46,307 nt of DNA from G963674685 sp964591275 (lineage in GTDB: Bacteria; Lernaellota; Lernaellaia; JACKCT01). The notes under the pieces were generated by a model that saw only the letters and a list, made by a program, of their open reading frames with translations, searched no databases and was not told the origin of the DNA. Positions within the stretch are counted from its first letter, which is position 1. The number at the start of each line of letters is the position of its first letter. The position numbers and the translations under genes were made by a program. The stretch is from contig CAZQAE010000043.1 of the NCBI GenBank assembly GCA_964591275.1, positions 1 through 46,307 of the forward strand, read 5' to 3'. Shown in pieces: positions 33,380-42,617 of this stretch.

Positions 33380-34252
33380 TTATCCGCCGAGAATTTCCTG
33401 CATTTTTACGCCGATGGCCGAAGGATCTTCAACAACATGAGCGCCGGCAGCCGCTAAAGCGTCCAGTTTTGCTCGGGCGCCGCCCTGCCCTCCCGAAATT
33501 ATTGCTCCGGCGTGCCCCATCCTTTTCCCAGGAGGCGCGGAAAGTCCGGCGATAAAAGAAACAACGGGCTTCTTGAAATTGTTCGCAATATAATGCGCTG
33601 CTTCTTCTTCGGCGGTACCGCCGATTTCGCCGATCATCACAACAGCTTCCGTTTCATCATCTGCCGCAAAAAGCTCCAGCGCATCGACGAAGTTTGTCCC
33701 AATGAGCGGATCGCCTCCGATGCCCAGGCACGTGGATTGCCCGATGCCCAGTTCGGTCAATTGCCAAACGGCTTCGTAGGTCAATGTCCCGCTTCTGGAA
33801 ATGACGCCGACGACGCCGGGCTTGTGAATGTGACCCGGCATGATGCCGACTTTCGCTTTGCCCGGTGTGATAATGCCGGGACAGTTCGGACCGATGAGCC
33901 GTGTGCCACGGCTTTTCAATACAGCCAGCACTTTCGACATCGACTTGACGGGTATCCCCTCGGTAATAGCGACGATCAGCGGAACACCGGCCTCCGCCGA
34001 TTCCAAAATGGCGTCCCCGGCAAATAGGGGAGGAACGAAAATGAGCGACACATCGGCGCCCGTTTTGTTAACGGCCTCGCCGACGGTGTTGAAAACCGGG
34101 ATTCCGTCAAGTGTAGATCCACCCTTGTTGGGAGTGACGCCGGCCACAATGTTGCTTCCATACGCCACGCATTGCCGAGTGTGAAAAGCGCCTTCTTTGC
34201 CGGTGATGCCCTGCACGACAACCTTGGTGTTCTGGTTGATGAGAATGCTCAT
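33380..34252 (-). CDS. sucD: Succinyl-CoA synthetase alpha subunit
   Basis: 290 residues. The CoA-binding Rossmann half (GITGKEGAFH), SRSGTLTYE, GIGGDP and the phospho-His loop RMGHAGAI are all present. It forms succinyl-CoA synthetase with SucC, linking succinyl-CoA to succinate with ATP or GTP formation in the TCA cycle. Its ATG overlaps the sucC stop (ATGA). It ends convergently with the zinc-ribbon gene, with 59 bases between and no clear hairpin. Confidence 0.97.
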   Translation of the reverse strand: MSILINQNTKVVVQGITGKEGAFHTRQCVAYGSNIVAGVTPNKGGSTLDGIPVFNTVGEAVNKTGADVSLIFVPPLFAGDAILESAEAGVPLIVAITEGIPVKSMSKVLAVLKSRGTRLIGPNCPGIITPGKAKVGIMPGHIHKPGVVGVISRSGTLTYEAVWQLTELGIGQSTCLGIGGDPLIGTNFVDALELFAADDETEAVVMIGEIGGTAEEEAAHYIANNFKKPVVSFIAGLSAPPGKRMGHAGAIISGGQGGARAKLDALAAAGAHVVEDPSAIGVKMQEILGG

Positions 34253-35421
34253 TGGGAAAGTCCCCTTTCAGCGCTGACGGCCTTCTGGGCCGCTTCGAGG
34301 AGGTTGTCGGCGGTGATGAAGGGAAAATCCGCTTCGTCCAGAATCTTTCTAGCCTCCTGGGCATTGGTGCCCGATAAGCGAGCGATAACAGGCGCATCCA
34401 CTTTCACGTGTTTCATGGCTTCCAGGATTCCTTCGGCGACCATATCGCATTTGACGATGCCGCCGAAGATGTTGATGAGAACGACTTTGACATTATCATC
34501 GCGCATCAAAAGTGTGAAGGCGCGTATGACGTTTTTCACGTTGGCGCCGCCTTTGATGTCGAGAAAATTCGCCGGCCGGCTTCCGCATTTAAGGATAATA
34601 TCCATCGTCGCCATCGCCAAGCCCGCGCCGTTGACCATGCAACCGATGCCGCCGTCCATTTTCACGTAATCCACGCCGTAGCGATCCGCGAGAATTTCCA
34701 GAGGCTCCTCTTCATGGTAATCCCGCCAGGCCAGCAAATCCGGTCGGAAGCTTAATGCGTTGTCGTCAAAAGTCATTTTCGCGTCCAGGGCGACAATCCC
34801 GTCCTCTTGCGTAATCACCAGCGGATTAACCTCCAGGAGCGTGCAGTTCACTTCGTCGAAAACCCGGTAGGCATTGGCGACGAATTTCATGAAATGCTTC
34901 GCGGTCCCGCCTTCCATGTCCAGGCCGAAGGCCAATTTTCTCGAGACATAGGGCGAGAATCCCGTCGCGGGGTCCAGTGGAACCTTAATGATCGCCTCGG
35001 GATTGCTGACCGCCAGTTCCTCGATTTCCATCCCGCCTTCGGCGCTCGCCATGAAAACCGGGCCGCGGCTTGAACGATCAAACAAAATGCCGAAGTAAAG
35101 CTCTTTTTTGATAGCCACCGCTTTTTCCACGAGGACCTTTCGGCAAATTTTTCCGTCCGGTCCGGTCTGTGCAGTGACGAAGGATGCGCCGATAATTTCC
35201 TGCGCGGCCATAGACGCTTCATCAGGATTCTCCACGACCTTGACGCCGCCGGCTTTCCCGCGACCGCCTGCGTGGATTTGCGCTTTGACCACGACGCGCC
35301 CGCCGCCAAACGCGACTGCGGCGTTATAAGCCTCAGCGGCATGCCCGGCGACTTTTCCCTCAGGGACGATGATGCCGAAAGATTTAAATATCTCCTTCGC
35401 CTGATGCTCATGGATTTTCAT
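34249..35421 (-). CDS. sucC: Succinyl-CoA synthetase beta subunit
   Basis: 390 residues with the ATP-grasp N-terminus (HAGGRGKAGGVK), LEVNPLV, DAKMTFD, GGIGCMVNGAGLAMATMD and LINIFGGI, which are the SucC hallmarks. It supplies the nucleotide and succinate sites of the synthetase. It is the first gene of the pair; a weak promoter match lies about 60-85 bases upstream. Confidence 0.97.
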   Translation of the reverse strand: MKIHEHQAKEIFKSFGIIVPEGKVAGHAAEAYNAAVAFGGGRVVVKAQIHAGGRGKAGGVKVVENPDEASMAAQEIIGASFVTAQTGPDGKICRKVLVEKAVAIKKELYFGILFDRSSRGPVFMASAEGGMEIEELAVSNPEAIIKVPLDPATGFSPYVSRKLAFGLDMEGGTAKHFMKFVANAYRVFDEVNCTLLEVNPLVITQEDGIVALDAKMTFDDNALSFRPDLLAWRDYHEEEPLEILADRYGVDYVKMDGGIGCMVNGAGLAMATMDIILKCGSRPANFLDIKGGANVKNVIRAFTLLMRDDNVKVVLINIFGGIVKCDMVAEGILEAMKHVKVDAPVIARLSGTNAQEARKILDEADFPFITADNLLEAAQKAVSAERGLSQ

Positions 35422-35477
35422 GAAACCACCTTTTTCTCGTTATTAGTTCAGACATTCGACAAAAAAATACGACCCCC

Positions 35478-35506
35478 GAATTATGAAATGCCCTAAATTT
35501 TTTCAA
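35478..35506 (-). promoter_or_regulatory. Weak promoter candidate for sucCD
   Basis: TTGAAA (35506-35501), a 17-base spacer and TAATTC (35483-35478) on the minus strand. The -10 match is poor. Confidence 0.3.
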
Positions 35507-35594
35507 GAGCCATTGGAGCTTCAAATTACGGGGCTTTCGTCTCATTGGTCAAGGCCTGTTGCATTGGGAATTGAAGTACATCGTCGCAACAATG

Positions 35595-35808
35595 TTGCCC
35601 GTCAGGGCAAAGCAGCAATAGCCCACAGCGCAAGCTGTGGGAAAACGGAATGTTTTTAAAAGACCAAAAAAAGCCCATGAAATGGGCGAAGGAATTGTTT
35701 GAAACTTGTTTTTGTGCGTCGCCCATTTTATGGGCGAAAATAATTTTACCGTTTCCTTTTCCCACAGCTTGCGCTGTGGGCTATTGCTGCATCGCCTGTT
35801 TCACAGGC
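35595..35808. repeat. Hairpin array 1 (REP-like), between sucC and the pentapeptide gene
   Basis: Six small hairpins in 214 bases. The main unit, 34 bases at 35612-35645, recurs inverted and perfectly at 35757-35790; each holds CCCACAGC, a GCAA loop (TTGC on the inverted copy) and GCTGTGGG. Between and beside them lie TTGCCC-GTCA-GGGCAA (35595-35610), GCCCAT-GAA-ATGGGC (35673-35687), CGCCCAT-TTT-ATGGGCG (35720-35736) and GCCTGT-TTC-ACAGGC (35794-35808). The whole 35422-36168 gap has no other gene than the tiny ORF listed next. Confidence 0.8.
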
Positions 35809-36045
35809 TTTAATGAGCTTATTGTTTTGATTCCAGAATTTGGTGAAAATGGAAAGCCCACTTGCAGTTACGCACGCCCCGTTAGGCTTTACTTTTTGCT
35901 CATGCGGAATATACAATCCGCTGACTGAAAAATTTAGGCAATTATTATTAATGGGCCTTTTGCTTCCAAAACAAGCCACGTCAAGCGCGTGATCCTGATA
36001 CGAAAAGAAACCGAGGTGGCGGTGACATAAGGAGGAAATTCCAGG

Positions 36046-36081
36046 ATGGAAAATACAGCGGCTCTATTAAAAAGGAGGTGA
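36046..36081 (+). CDS. Tiny ORF with strong ribosome site (11 codons)
   Basis: ATG at 36046 follows a perfect TAAGGAGG (36028-36035) at ten bases spacing and reads MENTAALLKRR, then stop. A second AAGGAGGTG overlaps its end, about 95 bases upstream of the pentapeptide gene. It could be a leader peptide or a chance Shine-Dalgarno-rich stretch. Confidence 0.25.
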   Translation: MENTAALLKRR

Positions 36082-36168
36082 GAAGTCTCTCTGAATCTCC
36101 AAAACCAAAGTTGAAAAGTTGTTTATAATAATGGCGAATTCTGTGGACGCTAATAATCGGAGCGAATA

Positions 36169-37563
36169 ATGAAAGACGATAAACGCCGTGAATCGATTGT
36201 CTGGCCCATTATTGGATTCATCGCTATCGGCGCTGCTCTCGTTTTCATTCTCGTTTTCGCTTTCAATCATTTCTGCATGGGGGTCAAAAACTCTGCGGAG
36301 ATCTGCGAGGTCATTAAAACAAATCCGCCGTGGACATCACTAACCGCTCTGGCCACGGCGCCGGTTCTTATCCTGATCTGGTATTGGCGCGTTAAGCACA
36401 AGCGCATCGACATTCAAAGTGATGTCCAGCGACAGGTCACCGAAACTCAACGACAGATTACCGATCGTTTCTTCCAAGCTGTAAAACTCCTTGCGGATGA
36501 CAGGATGGAAACCCGCCTCGGCGGCATTTATTCTCTCGAAAGAATCAGCCGTGATTCAAAGGACGATCACTGGACAGTGGTCGAAACTCTGGCTGCCTTC
36601 ATCCGGGAAAATAGGAAAATCCCAAAATCCACTGAAAAAAGCGACACTGAAACGGAAAGCATGGAGAAAGACGTCGATCCAGTCCCCACGGATATACAAG
36701 CGGCGCTGACGGTCCTGGGAAGACGTAAATGGATCGAAAATGAACCGGGAAGGATTGACCTTACTTTTATCGATTTATCAAAGGCCGACCTGCAAAAAGC
36801 CTATCTGAAAAGGGCCAATCTGCGAGGGGCCGACCTGCGAGGAATAAACATGAATTTTGCTGATCTGCACCGGGCTAACTTGCAAGGGGCCATACTACAT
36901 TATGCAAATCTGCAAGGATGCGACCTGCAACGGGCTAACATGCAAGGGGCTGACCTGCAAAGAGCTAATTTGCATTTAGCGAACCTACAACAGGCCGATA
37001 TGCAAGAGGCTGACTTGCGAAGGGCCTTCCTAAATAATGCCGATCTAAAAAGTGCCAACCTAATAAAAGCTAATCTGCAAAGCGCTTATCTAGAAGAAGC
37101 CACGCTGCATATGGCTAAGCTACATTTAGCCGATTTGCAAAGCGCCAACCTAATTTTGGCTGACATGCGAAGGGCCGACCTAAATGAGGCTAACCTGGAA
37201 TTTGCTCTCTTGGGAGAGGCCGACCTGCAAGGGGCCAACCTGCGAAAAGCCAACCTACAAAGAGCCTGCCTGGATAAAGCTGACTTGCGAAGGGCTAACC
37301 TATGCAATGCCAATTTGAATGAGTCCGACATGCAAGAAGCGAAACTTAATGGATCCTTCCTGCGAGGAGTTGAATTGCAACGTGCCGACTTGCAAGAGGT
37401 CAGCCTACAAAAGGCCGACCTGCGGGGTGCCGAACTGCAAGAGGCTTACCTGGGAGGGGCTAGATTCGATTCCAAAACAAAACTCCCATTCTCAAGGGAG
37501 GAAGCAGAAGAGCGCGGGATGGTGTTCGTGGAAATGAAAGATTCTACGGTGGAGACGCCATGA
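36169..37563 (+). CDS. Membrane-anchored pentapeptide-repeat protein
   Basis: 464 residues. Two transmembrane helices lie at about 13-37 and 57-73, then a short coiled stretch (QRQVTETQRQITDRFF) and a conserved helical block with R-L-G-G-I-Y-S-L-E-R-I that often precedes such repeats. From about residue 198 to 446 the protein consists of tandem A-(D/N)-L-x-x pentapeptides, about 50 of them, which should form a long right-handed quadrilateral beta-helix on the cytoplasmic side. The DNA of this part is itself a 15-base repeat rich in CTGCAA. Function of this class is mostly unknown. A TATAAT (36124-36129) precedes it without a good -35. It stands alone between two hairpin arrays. Confidence 0.92.
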   Translation: MKDDKRRESIVWPIIGFIAIGAALVFILVFAFNHFCMGVKNSAEICEVIKTNPPWTSLTALATAPVLILIWYWRVKHKRIDIQSDVQRQVTETQRQITDRFFQAVKLLADDRMETRLGGIYSLERISRDSKDDHWTVVETLAAFIRENRKIPKSTEKSDTETESMEKDVDPVPTDIQAALTVLGRRKWIENEPGRIDLTFIDLSKADLQKAYLKRANLRGADLRGINMNFADLHRANLQGAILHYANLQGCDLQRANMQGADLQRANLHLANLQQADMQEADLRRAFLNNADLKSANLIKANLQSAYLEEATLHMAKLHLADLQSANLILADMRRADLNEANLEFALLGEADLQGANLRKANLQRACLDKADLRRANLCNANLNESDMQEAKLNGSFLRGVELQRADLQEVSLQKADLRGAELQEAYLGGARFDSKTKLPFSREEAEERGMVFVEMKDSTVETP

Positions 37564-37676
37564 TCCCTCGCGACAATACCTCTGTCCGCAAAAACCCAAA
37601 AAACTTGATTCGCTTGAATAGCCATGCGATGAGGTGTGCGACATAAAAGGTGATAATTTACCCAAGTCGCCTCAAA

Positions 37677-37882
37677 GCCCGTAGGGCGATACAATATTAG
37701 CCGGCAGCGTAAGCTGCCGTGACGTATTGTCTCTTTCTTTTTATTCGAAAGCCCCTTAGAGGGGCGTCACATCCACTGTTATCCTTCCAATGTTTGTATC
37801 GCCCTTTTGGGCTCACAGAGAATGAAAACATCTGAGGTCCGGCAGCTTACGCTGCCGGCTAATATTGTATCGCCCTTCGGGC
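37677..37882. repeat. Hairpin array 2 (REP-like), between the pentapeptide gene and gltB
   Basis: A 36-base unit at 37684-37719 recurs inverted and perfectly at 37840-37875; each contains CGGCAGC, a GTAA loop (TTAC on the inverted copy) and GCTGCCG. Flanking GCCC-N3-GGGC hairpins sit at 37677-37687 and 37872-37882. Between the arms lie GCCCCT-TAG-AGGGGC (37751-37765) and GCCC-TTTT-GGGC (37801-37812), the latter preceded by the same GTATC as the right arm. The 37564-38033 gap holds nothing else I can name. Confidence 0.82.
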
Positions 37883-38033
37883 TCCATTTTTGTCGCACAC
37901 CCAAATTGGAAGAAGGTTTGGACCTGCCGTCTAACATCTGATACCGTAAATGTTTCCCATTCGCGCACGGCGGCTGGAATGCGAATAGATATTTGGTGAA
38001 TCAAAGACCATTGGAAGGGGAAGTGACGCGGGA

Positions 38034-41000
38034 ATGAAAATTAGTGAGAACGCAAAAAATATCGGGGACATTGAAACGAAAAAAGCGGTCGGATTATATA
38101 ATCCTGAGATCGTGCGCGGCGCGTGCGGCGTGGGATTTTTAGCCCGGCTGGACGTCAAACCTGAGCACCATGTCGTCAAGGATGCGATAAAACTTCTGAT
38201 CAATCTTCAGCATCGCGGCGCGGTGGGCGGCGATGAGTCCACCGGCGATGGCGCAGGCATCCTGCTGCAAATCCCTGATGCATTTTTTCGTTTTGAACTC
38301 AGCAAAACCGGCCAGAAACTTCCTCCCTGGGGCGACTATGCCGCGGGAATGATTTTTTTGCCGAAGGAAACTTCCGATGCTGACGCAATCATGCGGATTT
38401 TTGAGAATATTGCTGAAAATGAAGGGTGCGGGGTCATTGCCTGGCGCGAGGTTCCCGTAAGCGAAAAATCGCTCGGAAGCTATTCGCTATCTACAAAGCC
38501 GGGTATCCGGCAAATATTTCTCAGTCGTCAGGGCGTAGCGAAAAAGGACTTCGAACGAAAGCTTTTTGTCATACGCAGGCTGGCGGAAAAGTCCGTGTCC
38601 GGGGGCATGCATGACCGTGCGAAAATTTTCTATGTTTCCAGCCTCTCCAGTCGCACCATTGTGTATAAAGGACTTCTGACCGGTTCGCAGTTGACCCGAT
38701 TTTATCCGGATCTTCGCAATCGGGTGCTTGCCAGCCCCTACGCCCTGGTGCACCAACGCTATAGCACCAATACGGCGCCGACCTGGCAACTGGCGCAACC
38801 CTTTCGCATGGTCGCGCACAACGGTGAAATCAACACGCTAAAAGGCAATATTAACCAGATGCGTTCCCGAGAGGCCGATTTGTCCTCCCCACTTTTCGGA
38901 GAGGACCTGGAAAGGATAAAACCCATCCTCGTCGAAGACGCCAGCGATTCGTCCATTTTCGATAATATGGCCGAACTCCTGGTTCGCGCCGGTCGCCCTA
39001 TCCCGCAGACCATGATGATCATGGTTCCCGAAGCCTGGGGTTCCCGATTCATCATGAGCGCCGACAAGCGCGCTTTTTACGATTACTATTCTTCCATCCT
39101 GGAACCCTGGGATGGACCGGCCGCCCTGATGTTCTGCGATGGCCGTTATATCGGCGCCACTGTTGATCGCAACGGTTTGCGTCCCGCGCGATACACACTG
39201 ACCACTGACGGTCTGGTCATCATGGCCTCTGAAACCGGCGTCCTGGATATTGCGCCGGAACGAGTTCGGAGTTGCGGTCATTTGCGACCTGGCAAGATGT
39301 TCCTGGTGGACCTCCAGCAAAAGCGCATCATGCCCGACAATGAAATCAAATCAAAAGTTTCGCGGTACAGACCCTATCGGCATTGGATAAAGCAGAATCA
39401 GGTGGAATTGAAAGGATTGTTTCAGCTGGCAAAGGCCCCGCGCATCCCGCCGGAACAATTGCATCGCATCCATCACGCCTTCGGATACACGGCTGAAGAA
39501 CTGAAAATGGTGCTGAAACCCATGGCGTCCCAAGGGCAGGAAGCCATTGGCTCAATGGGCAATGACACCGCTTTGGCCGTGTTTGCGGATCGGCCGCAAC
39601 TGCTCTTTTCCTATTTCAAACAACTCTTCGCGCAGGTCACCAATCCTCCCATCGATCCGCTGCGCGAAGAAATGGTCATGTCGCTGATGGGTTGGGTTGG
39701 CGCTGCCGGCAACTTGTTTGAGGAAGTCCCGGAAAATTGCCGGCGCTTGAAACTGAATCATCCGATCCTGACGCCGGATGATCTCAGTCATCTTCGCATG
39801 ACAAAAATCCCGGAACTTCTCGTCTGCGATATCGACACCCTCTTTGAGGCCGACCTGGGTCCGACCGGTCTGGCGACGGCGATGGAAGAGCTTTGCCAAC
39901 GCGCCGAGCAGGGCATTGAAGAAGGCGGCAGGTTGCTGGTGCTCAGCGATTGGAAAATGAACCAGCAATTCGCCCCCATTCCTTCTCTACTGGCCCTTTC
40001 CGGCGTGCATCATCACCTCATAGAAAAAGGCTTGCGTAACCGAGTGGGTATTATATGCGACAGCGCCGAAGCGCGTGAAGTCGCCCATTTCGCACTGCTG
40101 ATTGGTTTTGGCGCTTCCGCGATTTGCCCTTACGGCGCGATGGCCACGGTGGCCTCGATGGCGTCGAAAAATGCACTGGATCGGAATCTGGAGCCAAATC
40201 AAGCCCTGGAACATTACGTGACGGCTATCAAAAAGGGGCTGCTCAAAACCTTCAGCCGCATGGGTATATCAACTCTTCGCAGCTATCAGGGCGCGCAGAT
40301 ATTCGAAGCCATAGGCCTTTCCGATAAACTGATCGAACAATATTTCCAGGGCACGCCTTCACGGATCGGCGGCATCGGACTTGAGCAAATCGCCATGGAA
40401 ACGCTGAACCGGCACCGCCGAGCTTTTCCAAAAAGAGGCGAGCCTCCCAAACTGCTGGATATGGGCGGCACTTATCATTACAAAGTTGGCGGCGAGCGAC
40501 ATCTGTGGTCGCCGGAGGCCATCTATAAACTGCAACACGCCGTGCGCACCGATGATTATCAAGTTTTCAAGGAATACACGCGCCTGATTGACGATCAGTC
40601 TCAAAACCGCGCGACCTTGCGAAGCCTGTTTCAATTCAAAGCAGGAAAATCGGTGCCGCTGGATAAAGTCGAACCGGCTACTTCGATTGCCAAACGCTTT
40701 GTCACTGCGGCGATGTCGTACGGGTCTATCAGCAAAGAAGCCCATGAAACTGTTGCTATTGCCATGAACCGTCTCGGAGCCAAAAGCAATTCGGGCGAAG
40801 GCGGAGAAGCCCCGGAGCGTTTCATTCCGCTGCCAAATGGCGACAGCAAATGTTCGGCCATCAAGCAAGTGGCCTCAGGCCGTTTCGGAGTGACGACGAA
40901 ATATCTCATCAACGCCGATGAGCTGCAAATCAAAATCGCCCAGGGAGCGAAACCTGGTGAAGGTGGTCAGCTTCCAGGCAAAAAGGTGAGCGCCGAAATC

Positions 41001-42617
41001 GCTCGCGTGCGCCACACTACCGAGGGCGTTACCTTAATCTCCCCTCCTCCGCACCATGACATCTATTCCATCGAGGATCTGGCGCAGCTCATCTATGACC
41101 TTAAGTCGGTAAACAGCCGTGCGCGCGTTTCCGTCAAACTGGTCTCGGAAGTGGGCGTCGGCGCCGTCGCCGCCGGGGTCGCCAAAGCCCTGGCCGATGT
41201 CGTTTTAGTTTCCGGGTGCGACGGCGGAACCGGCGCTTCCCCGTTGACTTCCATCATGCACGCCGGTACGCCCTGGGAACTGGGCCTGGCCGAAACACAA
41301 CAGGCGCTGATCACCAACCGCTTGCGTAGCCGTATTCGCCTCCAGGTTGACGGTCAGTTGAAGACTGGCCGGGATCTCGCTATTGCCGCTCTTATGGGCG
41401 CTGAAGAATTTGGATTCGGCACAACGATTTTGGTCTGCCTTGGCTGCGTCATGATGCGCAAATGCCACAAGGACACCTGCCCGGTCGGCGTGGCCACCCA
41501 AAATCCTGAACTGCGAAAGCGCTTTAGCGGCAAACCGGAATATGTGCAGCGTTTTTTGCTTTTCATGGCCGAGCAGATGCGCGAATACATGAGCGAACTC
41601 GGCTTTGCCACCGTTGATGAAATGGTCGGTCAAATCGACCGCCTTGAAACTCAAGGAGCCGTCGAACATTGGAAAAGCAAGGGACTTGATCTTTCGCCCA
41701 TTCTCTTTTCGGCGTCCAAAGAAAAGACTGATGCCCTGCGCTGTCTCGATCAGGACGTTTCCAAAGTGGAAACGCCGATGGACGATGAATTGATACGTTT
41801 GTCTCGCCGGGCGCTCGAAGATGGGAAACCCATCGTTATCCACAATCCGATACGCAACATTCATCGGGCTGTGGGCGCACGGCTCAGCGGCGAAATCATA
41901 CGGCGCTTTGACGACAAGGGATTGCCTTCCGGCACTATTCGAGTCCAATTCACAGGTTCAGCCGGTCAAAGCTTCGGTGCTTTTCTTGCGCCGGGCGTGG
42001 ACCTGCGCGTGGCTGGCGATGCCAATGATTATCTCGGCAAGGGCATGTCCGGCGGGAGGATTGTACTAGCCCCGCACCCGGAGATGAAACTCCTGCCTCA
42101 TGAAAACGCCATCGTGGGCAATACCGTATTGTTTGGTGCAACTGGAGGCGAAGTCTACATTTCCGGCATCGCCGGCATGCGTTTCGCAGTGCGCAACAGC
42201 GGAGCATGCGCTGTCGTGGAGGGCGTCGGCCCGCATGGTTGCGAGTACATGACGGGAGGCGCCGTCGTGGTTCTGGGCACAACGGGCTACAACTTCGCGG
42301 CCGGGATGAGCGGCGGGATTGCCTACATCTATGACGAAAACCAACTTTTCGACACGCACTGCAACCTCGATATGGTTGAATTGGAAACCGTGTGGACCGA
42401 CAGCGATGTCGCCCAATTGCGGGAAATGATTGAAAAGCATTTTCAGTACACGAGTAGTCCGCAAGCGAAAATGATACTGGAAAACTGGGAAGCGCAATTG
42501 CCGCTATTCATCAAGGTCATTCCCATCGATTATCGCAAAGCTCTGGAACGCATGCGCCAGAAAGAAGAGTTTGACGAAGACGCCCCGGCGGCCACCGAGG
42601 AGGTGTTCAGTGACTAA
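38034..42617 (+). CDS. gltB: Glutamate synthase large (alpha) subunit
   Basis: 1527 residues, full length. A 30-residue propeptide precedes Cys31 (GACGVGF), the N-terminal nucleophile of the glutaminase domain. Other hallmarks are QHRGAVGGDESTGDGAG, HQRYSTNT and HNGEINT in the amidotransferase part, the FMN-barrel region with GEGGE and the loop C-x2-C-x5-C-x4-C (CLGCVMMRKCHKDTC) that binds the 3Fe-4S cluster, and the C-terminal beta-helix (GGxVVVLG-type repeats). It moves the glutamine amide to 2-oxoglutarate, giving two glutamate. gltD follows with an eight-base overlap. Confidence 0.98.
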   Translation: MKISENAKNIGDIETKKAVGLYNPEIVRGACGVGFLARLDVKPEHHVVKDAIKLLINLQHRGAVGGDESTGDGAGILLQIPDAFFRFELSKTGQKLPPWGDYAAGMIFLPKETSDADAIMRIFENIAENEGCGVIAWREVPVSEKSLGSYSLSTKPGIRQIFLSRQGVAKKDFERKLFVIRRLAEKSVSGGMHDRAKIFYVSSLSSRTIVYKGLLTGSQLTRFYPDLRNRVLASPYALVHQRYSTNTAPTWQLAQPFRMVAHNGEINTLKGNINQMRSREADLSSPLFGEDLERIKPILVEDASDSSIFDNMAELLVRAGRPIPQTMMIMVPEAWGSRFIMSADKRAFYDYYSSILEPWDGPAALMFCDGRYIGATVDRNGLRPARYTLTTDGLVIMASETGVLDIAPERVRSCGHLRPGKMFLVDLQQKRIMPDNEIKSKVSRYRPYRHWIKQNQVELKGLFQLAKAPRIPPEQLHRIHHAFGYTAEELKMVLKPMASQGQEAIGSMGNDTALAVFADRPQLLFSYFKQLFAQVTNPPIDPLREEMVMSLMGWVGAAGNLFEEVPENCRRLKLNHPILTPDDLSHLRMTKIPELLVCDIDTLFEADLGPTGLATAMEELCQRAEQGIEEGGRLLVLSDWKMNQQFAPIPSLLALSGVHHHLIEKGLRNRVGIICDSAEAREVAHFALLIGFGASAICPYGAMATVASMASKNALDRNLEPNQALEHYVTAIKKGLLKTFSRMGISTLRSYQGAQIFEAIGLSDKLIEQYFQGTPSRIGGIGLEQIAMETLNRHRRAFPKRGEPPKLLDMGGTYHYKVGGERHLWSPEAIYKLQHAVRTDDYQVFKEYTRLIDDQSQNRATLRSLFQFKAGKSVPLDKVEPATSIAKRFVTAAMSYGSISKEAHETVAIAMNRLGAKSNSGEGGEAPERFIPLPNGDSKCSAIKQVASGRFGVTTKYLINADELQIKIAQGAKPGEGGQLPGKKVSAEIARVRHTTEGVTLISPPPHHDIYSIEDLAQLIYDLKSVNSRARVSVKLVSEVGVGAVAAGVAKALADVVLVSGCDGGTGASPLTSIMHAGTPWELGLAETQQALITNRLRSRIRLQVDGQLKTGRDLAIAALMGAEEFGFGTTILVCLGCVMMRKCHKDTCPVGVATQNPELRKRFSGKPEYVQRFLLFMAEQMREYMSELGFATVDEMVGQIDRLETQGAVEHWKSKGLDLSPILFSASKEKTDALRCLDQDVSKVETPMDDELIRLSRRALEDGKPIVIHNPIRNIHRAVGARLSGEIIRRFDDKGLPSGTIRVQFTGSAGQSFGAFLAPGVDLRVAGDANDYLGKGMSGGRIVLAPHPEMKLLPHENAIVGNTVLFGATGGEVYISGIAGMRFAVRNSGACAVVEGVGPHGCEYMTGGAVVVLGTTGYNFAAGMSGGIAYIYDENQLFDTHCNLDMVELETVWTDSDVAQLREMIEKHFQYTSSPQAKMILENWEAQLPLFIKVIPIDYRKALERMRQKEEFDEDAPAATEEVFSD

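Noticed and set aside
36070..36081. AAGGAGGTG resembling the complement of the 16S rRNA 3' end
   Set aside because: Flanking sequence does not match rRNA; it is simply a strong ribosome site.
36760..37470. 15-base periodic DNA repeat, at first sight like a repeat array or CRISPR
   Set aside because: The period and codon pattern encode pentapeptide repeats; there are no constant repeats with variable spacers.
41205..41948. 247-codon open frame on the minus strand
   Set aside because: Shadow of gltB, which is intact across this span.
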